64,000 nt of DNA, taken from Arthrobacter sp. KBS0702 (lineage in GTDB: Bacteria > Actinomycetota > Actinomycetes > Actinomycetales > Micrococcaceae). Positions 54,985-63,981 of the stretch are shown here, in pieces. The notes under the pieces are model-generated. The model ran no database searches, had not been told where the DNA came from, and saw only the letters and a program-made list of their open reading frames with translations. The stretch covers positions 2,542,001 through 2,606,000 of the forward strand of contig NZ_CP042172.1 in NCBI RefSeq assembly GCF_005937985.2, given 5' to 3'. Every line of letters starts with the position of its first letter. Position 1 is the first letter of the stretch. A program made the position numbers and the translations under genes.

Positions 54985-55028
54985 TGCCCTGTTAACGCTT
55001 GACCCCCTCAACGCAGCTGAAGGAACCT

Positions 55029-55679
55029 ATGGACGTCATCATTGAAAGCCTGCCCCAGTACTGGGACGGCTTTCTCAGAACCCTTTTCCTGGCAGTGGTC
55101 TCGGGAATCTTCGCCCTCATTTTCGGCACCCTGCTCGCGGCGGCCCGCGTCTCCCCCATCGCCGCGCTGCGCGGCTTCAGCATGGCCTACGTGGAAGTGG
55201 TCCGGAACACCCCGCTGACCATCGCGTTCTTCTTCGCCGCCGTCGTGCTGCCCCGCCTGGGCGTTACGTTCCAGCAGTTCGAAGTCGCAGCCATCATCGC
55301 CCTGAGCGCCTACACCTCTGCCTTCATCGCCGAGGCCGTGCGCTCCGGCGTCAACAGCGTCCCGGTCGGCCAGGCCGAGGCCGCCCGCAGCATCGGCATG
55401 AAGTTCGGCCAGGTGCTCTCCCTGATTATCCTTCCGCAGGCCGTGCGCACGGTGATCCCGCCGTTGATCAACATCCTGATCGCCCTGGTGAAGAACTCCT
55501 CCGTCGCCGGCGCGTTCTACGTACTGGAACTCTTCGGCTACGGCAAGCAGCTGGCCAACGACCACGGCGACGCCGTCATGTGGGTCCTGGTCGGCGTCGC
55601 GTTCTTCTACCTGCTGATAACCGTCCCGCTTGGCTACCTGGCCAACGTGGTTGAACGAAAGGTGGCGATCGCACGATGA
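55029..55679 (+). CDS. Glutamate-type ABC transporter permease (GluC-like)
   Basis: 216-aa permease with five helices and the EAA loop EAARSIGMKFGQVLSLIILPQAVRTVIPPL. GVNSVPVGQAEAARS precedes it. ATG after AAGGAACC. It pairs with the next permease, which starts within its stop codon. Confidence 0.92.
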   Translation: MDVIIESLPQYWDGFLRTLFLAVVSGIFALIFGTLLAAARVSPIAALRGFSMAYVEVVRNTPLTIAFFFAAVVLPRLGVTFQQFEVAAIIALSAYTSAFIAEAVRSGVNSVPVGQAEAARSIGMKFGQVLSLIILPQAVRTVIPPLINILIALVKNSSVAGAFYVLELFGYGKQLANDHGDAVMWVLVGVAFFYLLITVPLGYLANVVERKVAIAR

Positions 55680-56512
55680 GCTCCGTTCTCTACGACGTCC
55701 CGGGTCCCAAGGCCCGCCGCGTTTCCCTCATTGGCTCGGTCATCGGTGTGATCGTGATTGGCGTCCTCTTGGTGCTGGCCGTGATGACCCTGGCCCAGCA
55801 GGGCATTTTCGAAGGACGGCGGTGGGCCATCTTCGGCCAGGCCGACGTCTGGACCCTGATCGCCAACGGCATCGGCGCCACCCTCAGTGCCGCCGCGGTC
55901 TCAGCCGTCATCGCCTTCCCCCTCGGCCTGCTGCTGTGCCTGATGCGGATCTCCGATGTGGCCTGGATCCGCATCCCCACCCGCATTGTGCTCGAGTTCC
56001 TCCGCGGCATGCCCGTGGTCCTGATGATGCTGTTCGTACTGCTCGTCTTCGCCACCAGTTCCTTCATCGCCGTGGTGGCCGGCCTGGTCCTGTACAACTC
56101 GGCCATTTTCGCCGAAATCATCCGGGCCGGCATCCAGTCGCTGCCCAAGGGACAGCGGGAGGCCGGGCTTGCCATCGGCCTGACGAGCTTCCAGTCACGG
56201 CTCACCATCGAACTGCCGCAGGCTATCCGCCGCATGCTCCCCTCGCTCGTGGCGCAGCTCGTGGTGCTCCTGAAGGACACCTCGCTCGGTTACATCGTCG
56301 CCTACGGCGAGCTGCTCCGGGCGGTCCAGGTGATGGCCGACTTCCTGGGTCCGCAGTTCCTGTTCCCGGTGTTCTTCGTGGCCGCGGCCATCTACATCGC
56401 GATCAACCTTGCGGTTTCCCGCATCGCGATCATGATCGAGAAGCGCGGTTCCAAGAAGGCCGCCGGCGGCATGGCCCACGTCCCGGTCGCGGGCACCGCC
56501 CCGGCCAAGTAG
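55676..56512 (+). CDS. Glutamate-type ABC transporter permease (GluD-like)
   Basis: 278-aa permease, longer at the N-terminus than its partner, with an added first helix (LIGSVIGVIVIGVLLVLAVM). EAA loop: GIQSLPKGQREAGLAIGLTSFQSRLTIELPQAIRRMLPSL. ATGA overlap with the upstream permease. A basic tail (KRGSKKAAGG) follows the last helix. End of the operon. Confidence 0.92.
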   Translation: MSSVLYDVPGPKARRVSLIGSVIGVIVIGVLLVLAVMTLAQQGIFEGRRWAIFGQADVWTLIANGIGATLSAAAVSAVIAFPLGLLLCLMRISDVAWIRIPTRIVLEFLRGMPVVLMMLFVLLVFATSSFIAVVAGLVLYNSAIFAEIIRAGIQSLPKGQREAGLAIGLTSFQSRLTIELPQAIRRMLPSLVAQLVVLLKDTSLGYIVAYGELLRAVQVMADFLGPQFLFPVFFVAAAIYIAINLAVSRIAIMIEKRGSKKAAGGMAHVPVAGTAPAK

Positions 56513-56539
56513 GCCGGTCCGGGCGAAGCCCCAATGGAT

Positions 56540-56572
56540 GAAGGTCCGGAACCCGTCGGGTTCCGGACCTTC
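56540..56572. terminator. Terminator after the glutamate-type ABC operon
   Basis: Perfect 15-bp stem (GAAGGTCCGGAACCC), loop GTC, complement, followed by GCTGTTT. It may also serve dapE from the other strand. Confidence 0.88.
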
Positions 56573-56601
56573 GCTGTTTAACCGGCCATCCGGTGCCCTG
56601 G

Positions 56602-57726
56602 CTACACGCCCAGCCAGCTCCGCAGCGCCCGCAGGCACTCCCGGATCGCCTCGGCGTCGACGTGTTCATCGTCTTTGTGCGCCAGCAGCGCATCGCCCGG
56701 GCCGAAGTTCACGGCGGGGACCCCCAGTTCGCTGAAGCGCGCGACGTCGGTCCAGCCGTATTTGGGTTTCGGCTCGGCCCCGACGGCGGCGACGAAGGAG
56801 GCGGCGGCGGGGTGGTTCAGTCCGGGCCGCGCACCGGCGGCGCCGTCGGTGCGGACCAGCTCGAAGCCGGCCAGCAGTTCGCGCACGTGTTCCTCAGCCT
56901 GCGCCATGGACTTGTCCGGGGCGAACCGGTAGTTGATTTCCACCACGCAACGGTCCGGAATGACGTTTCCGGCCGTGCCGCCTTGGATCTTCACCGCGTT
57001 AAGGCTCTCGCGGTAGTCCAGGCCGTCGACGGTGACGGTCTGCGGCTCGTAGTCGGCCAACCGGGCCAGGATCGGGGCCGCAGCGTGGATGGCGTTACTG
57101 CCCATCCACGCGCGCGCCGAGTGGGCAGCCTCGCCGAGGGTGGTCGCTTCGAACCGGATGGTGCCGTTGCAGCCGCCCTCGACTGTGCCGTCGGTCGGTT
57201 CCAGCAGGATCGCGAAGTCGCCTTCCAGCAGGGCCCCGTGGTTCCGGACCAGCCGGCGGAGGCCGCTCTTGACCCCCTCGACTTCCTCGTGGTCGTAGAA
57301 GACAAAGGTGACGTCCTTGTCCGGCTCCGCGCCGCCGTCGAACAAGCCCGCGGCCAGCGCGAGCTGCACCGCGACGCCGCTCTTCATGTCGGTGGCACCG
57401 CGGCCGTACAGGATGCCCTCCCCCGGCGCCCCGGAGGGCCAGTAGGACGGGACGGTGCCGAGCGCGCCCTCGGTGGTCGGCAGCGGGACGGTGTCGAGGT
57501 GCCCGGCGAGGATGACCCGCTCGGGCCGGCCGAGGCTGGTGCGGGCGATCATCGCGTCGCCGTCGCGGACCAGCTCCAGTTGGGGGATGGCGCGGAGGGC
57601 GTGCTCGACGGCGTCGGCCAGCCGGCCTTCCTCCCCCGAGACACTGAAGATGTCGATGATGTCCGCGGTCAGCAGGGCAACGTCCCGGCGCAGGTCCAGG
57701 CGGGCGGGGGCAAGAAGTTCAGTCAC
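56602..57726 (-). CDS. dapE: Succinyl-diaminopimelate desuccinylase
   Basis: 374-aa M20 metallohydrolase removing succinate from N-succinyl-LL-DAP in lysine and peptidoglycan synthesis. Metal and catalytic residues: LAGHLDTVPL, YGRGATDMKSG, FYDHEEVEGVKSG with the catalytic Glu, LLEPTDG, and a terminal LAHKDDEHV. GTG start (VTELLAPARL) has TACAGT 6 bases upstream, so leaderless. The upstream open frame is unrelated. Divergent from dapD. Confidence 0.94.
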   Translation of the reverse strand: MTELLAPARLDLRRDVALLTADIIDIFSVSGEEGRLADAVEHALRAIPQLELVRDGDAMIARTSLGRPERVILAGHLDTVPLPTTEGALGTVPSYWPSGAPGEGILYGRGATDMKSGVAVQLALAAGLFDGGAEPDKDVTFVFYDHEEVEGVKSGLRRLVRNHGALLEGDFAILLEPTDGTVEGGCNGTIRFEATTLGEAAHSARAWMGSNAIHAAAPILARLADYEPQTVTVDGLDYRESLNAVKIQGGTAGNVIPDRCVVEINYRFAPDKSMAQAEEHVRELLAGFELVRTDGAAGARPGLNHPAAASFVAAVGAEPKPKYGWTDVARFSELGVPAVNFGPGDALLAHKDDEHVDAEAIRECLRALRSWLGV

Positions 57727-57755
57727 GGTTCCACTGTATATGCCGCCCCCGCTCC

Positions 57756-57821
57756 TCCAACTGGCTCGCAGTAGTTGTCGTTCGGAGGCGTCATAACGAC
57801 AACAAGTGGGACCCAGTCGGG
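57756..57821. repeat. Imperfect palindromic repeat, copy 2
   Basis: Same architecture as the element at 39438-39503: left arm TCCAACTGGCTCGCAGTAG then TTGTCGTT, 12-bp centre, right arm AACGACAACAAG ending CCCAGTCGGG. The GTTGTCGTT/AACGACAAC inner arms are identical in both copies. Located between the divergent dapE and dapD starts, upstream of both -10 boxes. Confidence 0.75.
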
Positions 57822-57869
57822 GTGTCACGGGTTTCGGTGAGCGCGGGCGCCGTCTATAGACTTGGGGTC

Positions 57870-58880
57870 ATGACTGAAACCGCTTCTGCTGCCGTGCCCG
57901 ACGACTCCCGCTCCGCCTACGGCTACGGCGTCGCGACCATCGCCACCCGCAACGGTGAGGCCACCGTGCTGGACGTCTGGTTCCCGGCTCCGGCGCTCGG
58001 GACCGCGACGGAGAGCCTCCGCGACGTGGCGAATGCGGACCAGTCGCTGCTCGACGTCGCCGCAGAGGGCGCCGACGCGGACCGCGGCACCGAGCAGAAG
58101 GTCGTCTTCGTCCAGGTCCACCTCGACGAGGCCCCGGCCGACACCGCGGACGCGTACCTGCGCCTGCACCTGCTCTCGCACCGCCTCGTGCGGCCCAACA
58201 CCATCAACCTGGACGGCATCTTCGGCAAGCTGCCCAACGTTGTGTGGACCAACTTCGGCCCGGCCGCCGTCGAGGACTTCGAACTGACCCGCGCGCGGCT
58301 GCGCCGGCGCGGCGCCGTGACCGTCTACGGCGTGGACAAGTTCCCGCGGATGGTCGACTACGTCATCCCCTCTGGCGTCCGGATCGCCGACGCCGACCGG
58401 GTCCGCCTCGGCGCGCACCTCGCCGAAGGCACCACCGTGATGCACGAAGGCTTCGTGAACTTCAATGCCGGCACGCTCGGCTCCTCCATGGTCGAGGGCC
58501 GCATCTCCGCCGGCGTGGTGGCCGGTGACGGCTCCGACGTCGGCGGCGGTGCCTCCATCATGGGCACCCTCTCCGGCGGCGGCAAGGAGAAGATCTCCCT
58601 GGGCGAACGAGTCCTGCTCGGCGCCAACTCCGGGGTGGGCATCAGCATCGGTGACGACTCCGTCGTCGAGGCCGGCCTTTACGTCACGGCCGGCACCCGG
58701 GTGCGGGTGGTCGGGCAGAAGGACGCCGACGGCGAGGACACCAGCCAGATCGTCAAGGCCGTTGAACTTTCCGGCGTCCCCAACCTGCTGTTCCGCCGCA
58801 ACTCCTCCACCGGCGAGGTGGAGGTACTCCCGCGCAAGGGACAGACCGTCGAACTCAACGAGGCTCTGCACGCCAACTAG
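57870..58880 (+). CDS. dapD: Tetrahydrodipicolinate N-succinyltransferase (DapD)
   Basis: 336-aa enzyme of the succinylase lysine/DAP branch. The actinobacterial-type N-terminal domain (AYGYGVATIATRNGEATVLDVWFP) is followed by a left-handed beta helix of hexapeptide repeats (VRIADADRVRLGAHLAEGTTV, GSSMVEGRISAGVVAGDGSDVGGGASIMGTL). The segment NFNAGTLG is the substrate site. ATG with TAGACT 7 bases upstream, so probably leaderless. Confidence 0.94.
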   Translation: MTETASAAVPDDSRSAYGYGVATIATRNGEATVLDVWFPAPALGTATESLRDVANADQSLLDVAAEGADADRGTEQKVVFVQVHLDEAPADTADAYLRLHLLSHRLVRPNTINLDGIFGKLPNVVWTNFGPAAVEDFELTRARLRRRGAVTVYGVDKFPRMVDYVIPSGVRIADADRVRLGAHLAEGTTVMHEGFVNFNAGTLGSSMVEGRISAGVVAGDGSDVGGGASIMGTLSGGGKEKISLGERVLLGANSGVGISIGDDSVVEAGLYVTAGTRVRVVGQKDADGEDTSQIVKAVELSGVPNLLFRRNSSTGEVEVLPRKGQTVELNEALHAN

Positions 58881-58945
58881 GCACCGGCCGATCATTGACC
58901 GGCAGAAGACTGGACCGGCCCGGCAGGGCCTGAGGGAGTTGTTAC

Positions 58946-59797
58946 GTGGCACGCAGAGGTGGCTGGCGCCGTCGGATCGTGCTGTTGCTGGCCGTAGCCA
59001 TGGTGGCGGGCGCGATTTATACCGCAGTGGAATTCCTGCAGCGCTCCGAGACCCTGATCACCGAGCGCTGCACCGCGGTGGGCTCGGGCGGTGACGATCT
59101 CGCGACCGACCAGGCCGCCAATGCGGCCCTCATCAGTGCCATCGCGGTCCGGCGGGGGCTGCCGGCCCGCGCCGCGAGTATCGCCCTGGCCACGTCCATG
59201 CAGGAGTCGAAGCTGCGCAACATCGGCCACGGCGACCAGGCCGGCCCTGACTCCCGCGGGCTGTTCCAGCAGCGGCCCTCGCAGGGCTGGGGCACCGAGC
59301 AGGAGGTGATGGACCCGTACCACGCCACGAACGCCTTCTACGACGCGTTGGAGACGATCCCGGGCTACGAATCGCTTCCCATTACCGAGGCCGCCCAGCA
59401 GGTCCAGCGGTCGGCGTATCCCGGGGCCTACGCCCAGCACGAGGGGATGGCCCGCGCCTTCGCCTCCGCCCTGACCGGCCACACCGCGCAGGGCCTCGAC
59501 TGCTCGCTGCGCATGCCGGACGCGGCAGGGGACCCCGCGCAGCTCCAGCAGCGCCTGGCCGCGGCCTTCGGCCCCATCCCGGCGACGGCGGCCGGAAGGA
59601 CGGTAATGGTGACCGCCCAGGACACCCGATCCTGGGCGGTCGCCCACTGGGCGGTGGCCAACGCCAAGGCCCTGTCGATCAGCGAGGTCCGGGTGGCCGG
59701 GCAAACCTGGACCCGGTCATCCCACAACGGCTGGCAGGCCGGGGACGCGCCGTCGGGCCAGGTCGCCATCACGGTCGCCGGGAAGCCTGCGCCGTAG
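58946..59797 (+). CDS. Membrane-anchored lysozyme/transglycosylase-like protein
   Basis: 283 aa. A basic N-terminus and one membrane helix (RIVLLLAVAMVAGAIYTAV) place the rest outside. The central domain has LATSMQESKLRNIGHGD with a candidate catalytic Glu, SRGLFQQRPSQGWGT and PYHATNAFYDAL, a pattern of lytic-transglycosylase-like folds in actinobacteria. The C-terminal 80 residues carry TWTRSSHNGWQ. GTG start with GGGAG. Follows dapD by 65 bp, which suits a wall-related role. Confidence 0.75.
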   Translation: MARRGGWRRRIVLLLAVAMVAGAIYTAVEFLQRSETLITERCTAVGSGGDDLATDQAANAALISAIAVRRGLPARAASIALATSMQESKLRNIGHGDQAGPDSRGLFQQRPSQGWGTEQEVMDPYHATNAFYDALETIPGYESLPITEAAQQVQRSAYPGAYAQHEGMARAFASALTGHTAQGLDCSLRMPDAAGDPAQLQQRLAAAFGPIPATAAGRTVMVTAQDTRSWAVAHWAVANAKALSISEVRVAGQTWTRSSHNGWQAGDAPSGQVAITVAGKPAP

Positions 59798-59840
59798 CGC
59801 AGTCCGTCCCCGACCCAGGGCCGGTCCGACGGCGCCGGGC

Positions 59841-60452
59841 TCAGACCAGCAGTTCGATGACGGGCTGGACGTAGCTGCGGAACAGTTCCGGCTCGGAGAG
59901 CAGCGCCGAGCTCATGATGATCTTGTCCGGCTCCAGATACCAGGCCCGCGGCTCGGCGAGGGGAAGCTCGATGATGGTCAGCTCAAAGTTCCGAGCGGCC
60001 CGGCCGACCTCCAGCAGCCGGTCCTCCACCAGGTCGGCCAGCAACTCGGTGGCTCCGCTGGCATCCCGTTCGGCTTCCAGGGCCAGGTACTCCCCCCGGC
60101 GTTCGCGGGCCCAGCTCAGGGCCGCACCGAAGTGCGCCTGCAGGACCCGGCGGAGGGCCGGCGAGTTCCCGAACGCGCGGAATCCCGGCGGCCCAAGCTC
60201 GGGCTCCATCTCCGGGTGGGCTTTCAGGAGCTGGGCCCACCAGGCCTCCCACTCGGTCTTGAGGGCGCTGATGCCGCCGACCTCGTCGATCAGGTGCGAA
60301 TGGTCGGAGGCACGGATCTTCGGGGCCGCGTGGCAGAGTGCGGGGTGGCCGACAGTCTCCAGGCCGGCCGCGTCTCGGACGTACAGCGCTATGAGCAGCG
60401 GTCCTGAGGTGTCCATGGTGATTTGCCAGCCCGGCCCGCCTGTTTGGTGCAT
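59841..60452 (-). CDS. Conserved hypothetical protein
   Basis: 203 aa, cytosolic by composition, mixed alpha/beta. Features: GPLLIALYVRDAAGL at the start, a Trp-rich patch TEWEAWWAQLL near residue 70, and a C-terminal FELTIIELPLAEPRAWYLEPDKIIMS. I do not recognise a family. ATG with GGGAGG upstream, and its own promoter within the end of the TetR gene. Not obviously linked to its neighbours. Confidence 0.7.
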   Translation of the reverse strand: MHQTGGPGWQITMDTSGPLLIALYVRDAAGLETVGHPALCHAAPKIRASDHSHLIDEVGGISALKTEWEAWWAQLLKAHPEMEPELGPPGFRAFGNSPALRRVLQAHFGAALSWARERRGEYLALEAERDASGATELLADLVEDRLLEVGRAARNFELTIIELPLAEPRAWYLEPDKIIMSSALLSEPELFRSYVQPVIELLV

Positions 60453-60485
60453 CCGATTGCCTCCCTTGGCAAGACGTACTTTTCC

Positions 60486-60514
60486 AGTCTATTCCTGAAG
60501 GTAGTGCACGTTAA
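60486..60514 (-). promoter_or_regulatory. Candidate promoter of the hypothetical gene
   Basis: TTAACG (60514-60509), 17-bp spacer, TAGACT (60491-60486) on the minus strand, overlapping the TetR stop codon. A good sigma-A-type match. Confidence 0.55.
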
Positions 60515-61158
60515 TGGCCGGCCCCGCTGCCGACCAGGCTGGCCAGATGGGCCTCGAGTACATCGTGGCACATTTGTGCCGTCATCCACTCCGGCTGCAG
60601 CAGGGCGTGCATAGTGAGTCCGTCCAGGGTGGCCAGCAACCGTTCCGCCTCGGTGACGAGCTGCTGCCGGTCCGGACCGCCGGCGCCGTCGTCATCGCCT
60701 TGGGTCGCGGCCAGGTCCATCATCAGCCGGCCGACGACGGCGGCCACCGTGCGGTGGCTGCGGTCCGCTTCCGGGGCAAGGAACGGCCTGGTCCGGGCCG
60801 CGTTCTTGAAGGCCATCCAGACGCAGGCGTCGACGGCGCGTTCCTCGTCCAGCGGCAGAAGTTCCCCCAGCAGAGTTAATACGGCGGTGCGGTGCTCGGC
60901 GGAGCCTGGGGCGGTTTCCGCCAGCCGGGCCTCCGCAGTGTCGAGCCGGCCGGCGATCCGGTCCACCACGACGCCGAAAGAGTGGGCCAGGAGCTCGTCG
61001 CTGCTGGCAAAGTAGTGCCGCACGGAGCCCACCGCCAGTTCGGCTTCGTCGGCGACCTCGCGGAGCGAGGCCCGCTCGAGCCCGTCTGCCGCGACAATCC
61101 TGAAAACGGCTTCGACAACTTCCTGGCGCCGCAAAGCAGCGTCGACAAATTTGGGCAT
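60511..61158 (-). CDS. TetR-family transcriptional regulator
   Basis: 215-aa regulator: HTH at residues 10-55 (VVEAVFRIVAADGLERASLREVADEA, then GSVRHYFASSDELLAHSF) and a C-terminal domain of the BetI/TetR_C group (VDACVWMAFKNAARTRPFL). Ligand unknown. ATG with AAAAAGGAG. The 58-bp gap to the downstream gene suggests it may regulate it. Confidence 0.88.
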   Translation of the reverse strand: MPKFVDAALRRQEVVEAVFRIVAADGLERASLREVADEAELAVGSVRHYFASSDELLAHSFGVVVDRIAGRLDTAEARLAETAPGSAEHRTAVLTLLGELLPLDEERAVDACVWMAFKNAARTRPFLAPEADRSHRTVAAVVGRLMMDLAATQGDDDGAGGPDRQQLVTEAERLLATLDGLTMHALLQPEWMTAQMCHDVLEAHLASLVGSGAGH

Positions 61159-61256
61159 TGCTCCTTTTTAGCACGGATGTGCCCGCACGCGGGCCTCCCA
61201 CGCCGGTCGCACCAGCAACTCCAGCACCAGGGCCGGGCCACCTGTCCCCGGCAACA

Positions 61257-61304
61257 ACGACGCCGGCCGCGCACCTCATGCTCGAGGTGCGCGGCCGGCG
61301 TCGT
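61257..61304. terminator. Long hairpin after gltA
   Basis: Perfect 21-bp stem with a 6-base loop (ATGCTC), 13 bases after the citrate synthase stop. The minus strand continues TGTTGCC, a weak U-run, so it may terminate or protect the 3' end. Confidence 0.8.
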
Positions 61305-61317
61305 GGACGGGTGGTGC

Positions 61318-62601
61318 CTAGACGGAGGGGTAGTTCCGTTCCGGCTCTCCCGTGTAGAGCTGCCGCGGGCGGCCGATCTTGGTGTTCGGGTCGCTGATCA
61401 TTTCGCGCCACTGCGCGATCCAGCCCGGCAGACGGCCGATCGCGAACAACACGGTGAACATCTTCTCCGGGAAGCCCATCGCCTTGTAGATCAGGCCGGT
61501 GTAGAAGTCCACGTTCGGGTAGAGCTTGCGCTCGATGAAGTAGTCATCCTGCAGCGCCTTCTCTTCGAGGCGGAGCGCGATGTCCAGGAGTTCGTCGTTG
61601 CCGCCGAGCTTGCTGAGGATCTCGTGGGCCGTGGCCTTGACGATCTTGGCGCGCGGGTCGTAGTTCTTGTAGACCCGGTGCCCGAAGCCCATCAGGCGGA
61701 CGCCGTCTTCCTTGTTCTTGACCTTCTCCATGTAGTCCTCGGGCTTGATGCCGTCGGCCTGGATCTGGCGGAGCATCTTGAGCACAGCCTCGTTGGCGCC
61801 GCCGTGGGCGGGGCCGAAGAGGGCGTTGATGCCGGCGGAAACGGAGGCGAAGAGGTTGGCGTTGGAGGAGCCGACCAGCCGCACCGTGGAGGTGGAGCAG
61901 TTCTGCTCGTGGTCCGCGTGCAGGATCAGCAGCAGGTCCAGGGCCTTGGCCACCACCGGGTCCACCTCGTACTGCTCGGCCGGCAGGCCGAAGCTCAGGC
62001 GGAGGAAGTTCTCCACGAGGTTGTGGGAGTTGTCCGGGTACAGCATCGGCTGGCCGACGGACTTCTTCAGCGCGTAGGCCGCGATAACCGGCATCTTGGC
62101 CAGCAGCCGGTAGGTGGAGACCTCAACCTGCTCGGCGTTGAACGGGTCCAGCGAGTCCTGGTAGAACGTGGACAGCGCGGACACGGCGGAGGACAGCACC
62201 GGCATCGGGTGGGCGTCGCGGGGGAAGCCGCTGAAGAAGCCTTTGAGCTCCTCGTGCAGCAGGGTGTGGTGGCGGATCCGCTGGTCAAAAGCTTCCAGCT
62301 CGGCCGGAGTCGGCAGGTTGCCGTAGATCAGCAGGTAGGAGACTTCCAGGAAGCTGGAGTGCTGGGCGAGCTGCTCGATCGGGTAGCCCCGGTAGCGCAG
62401 GATGCCGGCGTCGCCGTCGATGTAGGTGATGGCCGACGTGGTGGCCGCGGTGTTCATGAAACCGGGGTCGAAGGCAACGGCGCCGGTCTGCTTCAGCAGC
62501 TTGGAAACGTCGTAGCCTTCGTTCCCTTCAACAACCTTGATGCGGGGGAGCTCGAGCTCGCCGCCCGCATGACGCAGGGTTGCGCTGGTGGTCTCAGTCA
62601 T
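61318..62601 (-). CDS. gltA: Citrate synthase
   Basis: 427-aa hexameric-type citrate synthase condensing oxaloacetate and acetyl-CoA. YRGYPIEQLA, HADHEQNCSTSTVRL, GPAHGGANEAVLKML with the catalytic His and MGFGHRVYKNYDPRAKI are intact; DIALRLEEKAL contributes the C-terminal Asp region. ATG with GAGGAGAA. Ends at a long hairpin. It lies downstream of dapC with 231 bp between, so it has its own promoter. Confidence 0.96.
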   Translation of the reverse strand: MTETTSATLRHAGGELELPRIKVVEGNEGYDVSKLLKQTGAVAFDPGFMNTAATTSAITYIDGDAGILRYRGYPIEQLAQHSSFLEVSYLLIYGNLPTPAELEAFDQRIRHHTLLHEELKGFFSGFPRDAHPMPVLSSAVSALSTFYQDSLDPFNAEQVEVSTYRLLAKMPVIAAYALKKSVGQPMLYPDNSHNLVENFLRLSFGLPAEQYEVDPVVAKALDLLLILHADHEQNCSTSTVRLVGSSNANLFASVSAGINALFGPAHGGANEAVLKMLRQIQADGIKPEDYMEKVKNKEDGVRLMGFGHRVYKNYDPRAKIVKATAHEILSKLGGNDELLDIALRLEEKALQDDYFIERKLYPNVDFYTGLIYKAMGFPEKMFTVLFAIGRLPGWIAQWREMISDPNTKIGRPRQLYTGEPERNYPSV

Positions 62602-62728
62602 GGATTCTCCTCATGAGGCGTCAGGGCCCCTGTTGAAAGCTTGATCCAACATCTGGTGAAGCGGCCCACGGAGCCCGTATCTGGACACGGGTTCCAACGG
62701 CTGCGCTGCCTTCTTGTGGAAAGCCACC

Positions 62729-62757
62729 ATTGATAGTCAGTTAAAAACTACCGCCAG
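62729..62757 (-). promoter_or_regulatory. Candidate gltA promoter
   Basis: On the minus strand CTGGCG and ATCAAT with a 17-bp spacer, in the A/T-richest part of the 231-bp gap. Weak match; would give a leader of about 120 bases. Confidence 0.3.
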
Positions 62758-62832
62758 TTCGCGGGTGGCACTAATCCGGGGCTACTCCAAAGCGTCCAAA
62801 TCGCGCATCTTGTGTCCGGCATCACAGCATTG

Positions 62833-63981
62833 TTACGGTCCCGTAGCCAGCCGTTCGACGGCGGCGTCGATCCGTTCGTCCGTAGCGGTCAGCGCCACCC
62901 GGATGAAGCCGTGGCCGGCGTCCCCGTAGAAGACGCCGGGACCCGAGACGATGCCGCGGTCGGCGAGCCTGCCGACGGTGTCCCAGGTGGCCTCGCCCGC
63001 GGTGGCCCAGAGATAGAGCCCGGCACGGGATTCGTGGATCGTCAGTCCGAAACGCTCCAGCGCCGGGACAATGCGTTCGCGGCGTCCGCGGTAGAGGTCC
63101 TTTTGCGCGGCCACGTGCCCGTCGTCGCCGAGGGCCACGCGCATGGCTTCCTGGACCGGGTAGGGCACGATCATGCCGGCGTGCTTGCGGCTGTTGACCA
63201 GGTTGGCCATGATCGCGCCGTCGCCGGCCACGAACGCGGCGCGGTAGCCTGCGAGGTTGGACTGCTTGCTCAGCGAGTAGACCGCCAGCAGACCCTCGTG
63301 GGAGTCCCCGGCCACGCGAGGGTCCAGGATGCTGGGCACGGGGTCGCCGCCGCGCTGGACGTCCCACTCGCCCCAGCCAAGTTCGGCGTAGCACTCGTCG
63401 GAGGCGACCACGGCGCCGAGTTCCCGGGCCTGGCCCACGATCCGCTTGAGCGAGTCGGCGTCGCGGACGCTGCCGGTGGGGTTGGCGGGTGAGTTAACCC
63501 AGACGAGCCGGACGCGGGACCTGGTGTCGGCGTCGAGCTCGTCGAGGTCGTCAGCGGCCACGTGCTCTGCCCCGGCGAAGGTGGCGCCGATGTCGTAGGT
63601 GGGGTAGGCGACGGTGGGCCGCACCACGACGTCGCCCGGCTTGAGGCCGAGCAGGAACGGCAGCCAGGCCACGAGTTCCTTGGACCCGACGGTGGGCATG
63701 ACGTTCTGCGGATCCAGCCCGGGGACGCCGCGGCGGCGGTCAAACCAGGCAGCGATCGCTTCCCGGAGTGCCGGCGTACCGTGCACAGTGGGGTACCCGG
63801 GGGCGTTGGCGGCCGCCCGGAGCGCCTCCTGGACGAGGGCAGGCGTATCGTCAACCGGGGTGCCGATCGAGAGGTTTACCGCTCCGCCGGGATGCGCGGC
63901 GGCGCGCGCAAGGTAGGGCGCCATCGCTTCCCAAGGGTAGTCGGGCAGGCTGAGGCCGAAACTGCGCACCGCGGAAGTCAC
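62833..63981 (-). CDS. dapC: Succinyldiaminopimelate transaminase
   Basis: 382-aa class-I PLP aminotransferase making N-succinyl-LL-DAP. GTPVDDTPALVQ, YPTVHGTPALREAIAAWF, VGSKELVAWLP, NSPANPTGSV, the PLP Lys in SLSKQSNLAGYR and SRAGLYLWA agree with actinobacterial DapC. GTG start. With dapD and dapE in this window it completes three of the four steps of the succinylase branch. The upstream gene lies outside; a TAG at 63994-63996 on the minus strand could be its stop. Confidence 0.92.
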   Translation of the reverse strand: MTSAVRSFGLSLPDYPWEAMAPYLARAAAHPGGAVNLSIGTPVDDTPALVQEALRAAANAPGYPTVHGTPALREAIAAWFDRRRGVPGLDPQNVMPTVGSKELVAWLPFLLGLKPGDVVVRPTVAYPTYDIGATFAGAEHVAADDLDELDADTRSRVRLVWVNSPANPTGSVRDADSLKRIVGQARELGAVVASDECYAELGWGEWDVQRGGDPVPSILDPRVAGDSHEGLLAVYSLSKQSNLAGYRAAFVAGDGAIMANLVNSRKHAGMIVPYPVQEAMRVALGDDGHVAAQKDLYRGRRERIVPALERFGLTIHESRAGLYLWATAGEATWDTVGRLADRGIVSGPGVFYGDAGHGFIRVALTATDERIDAAVERLATGP

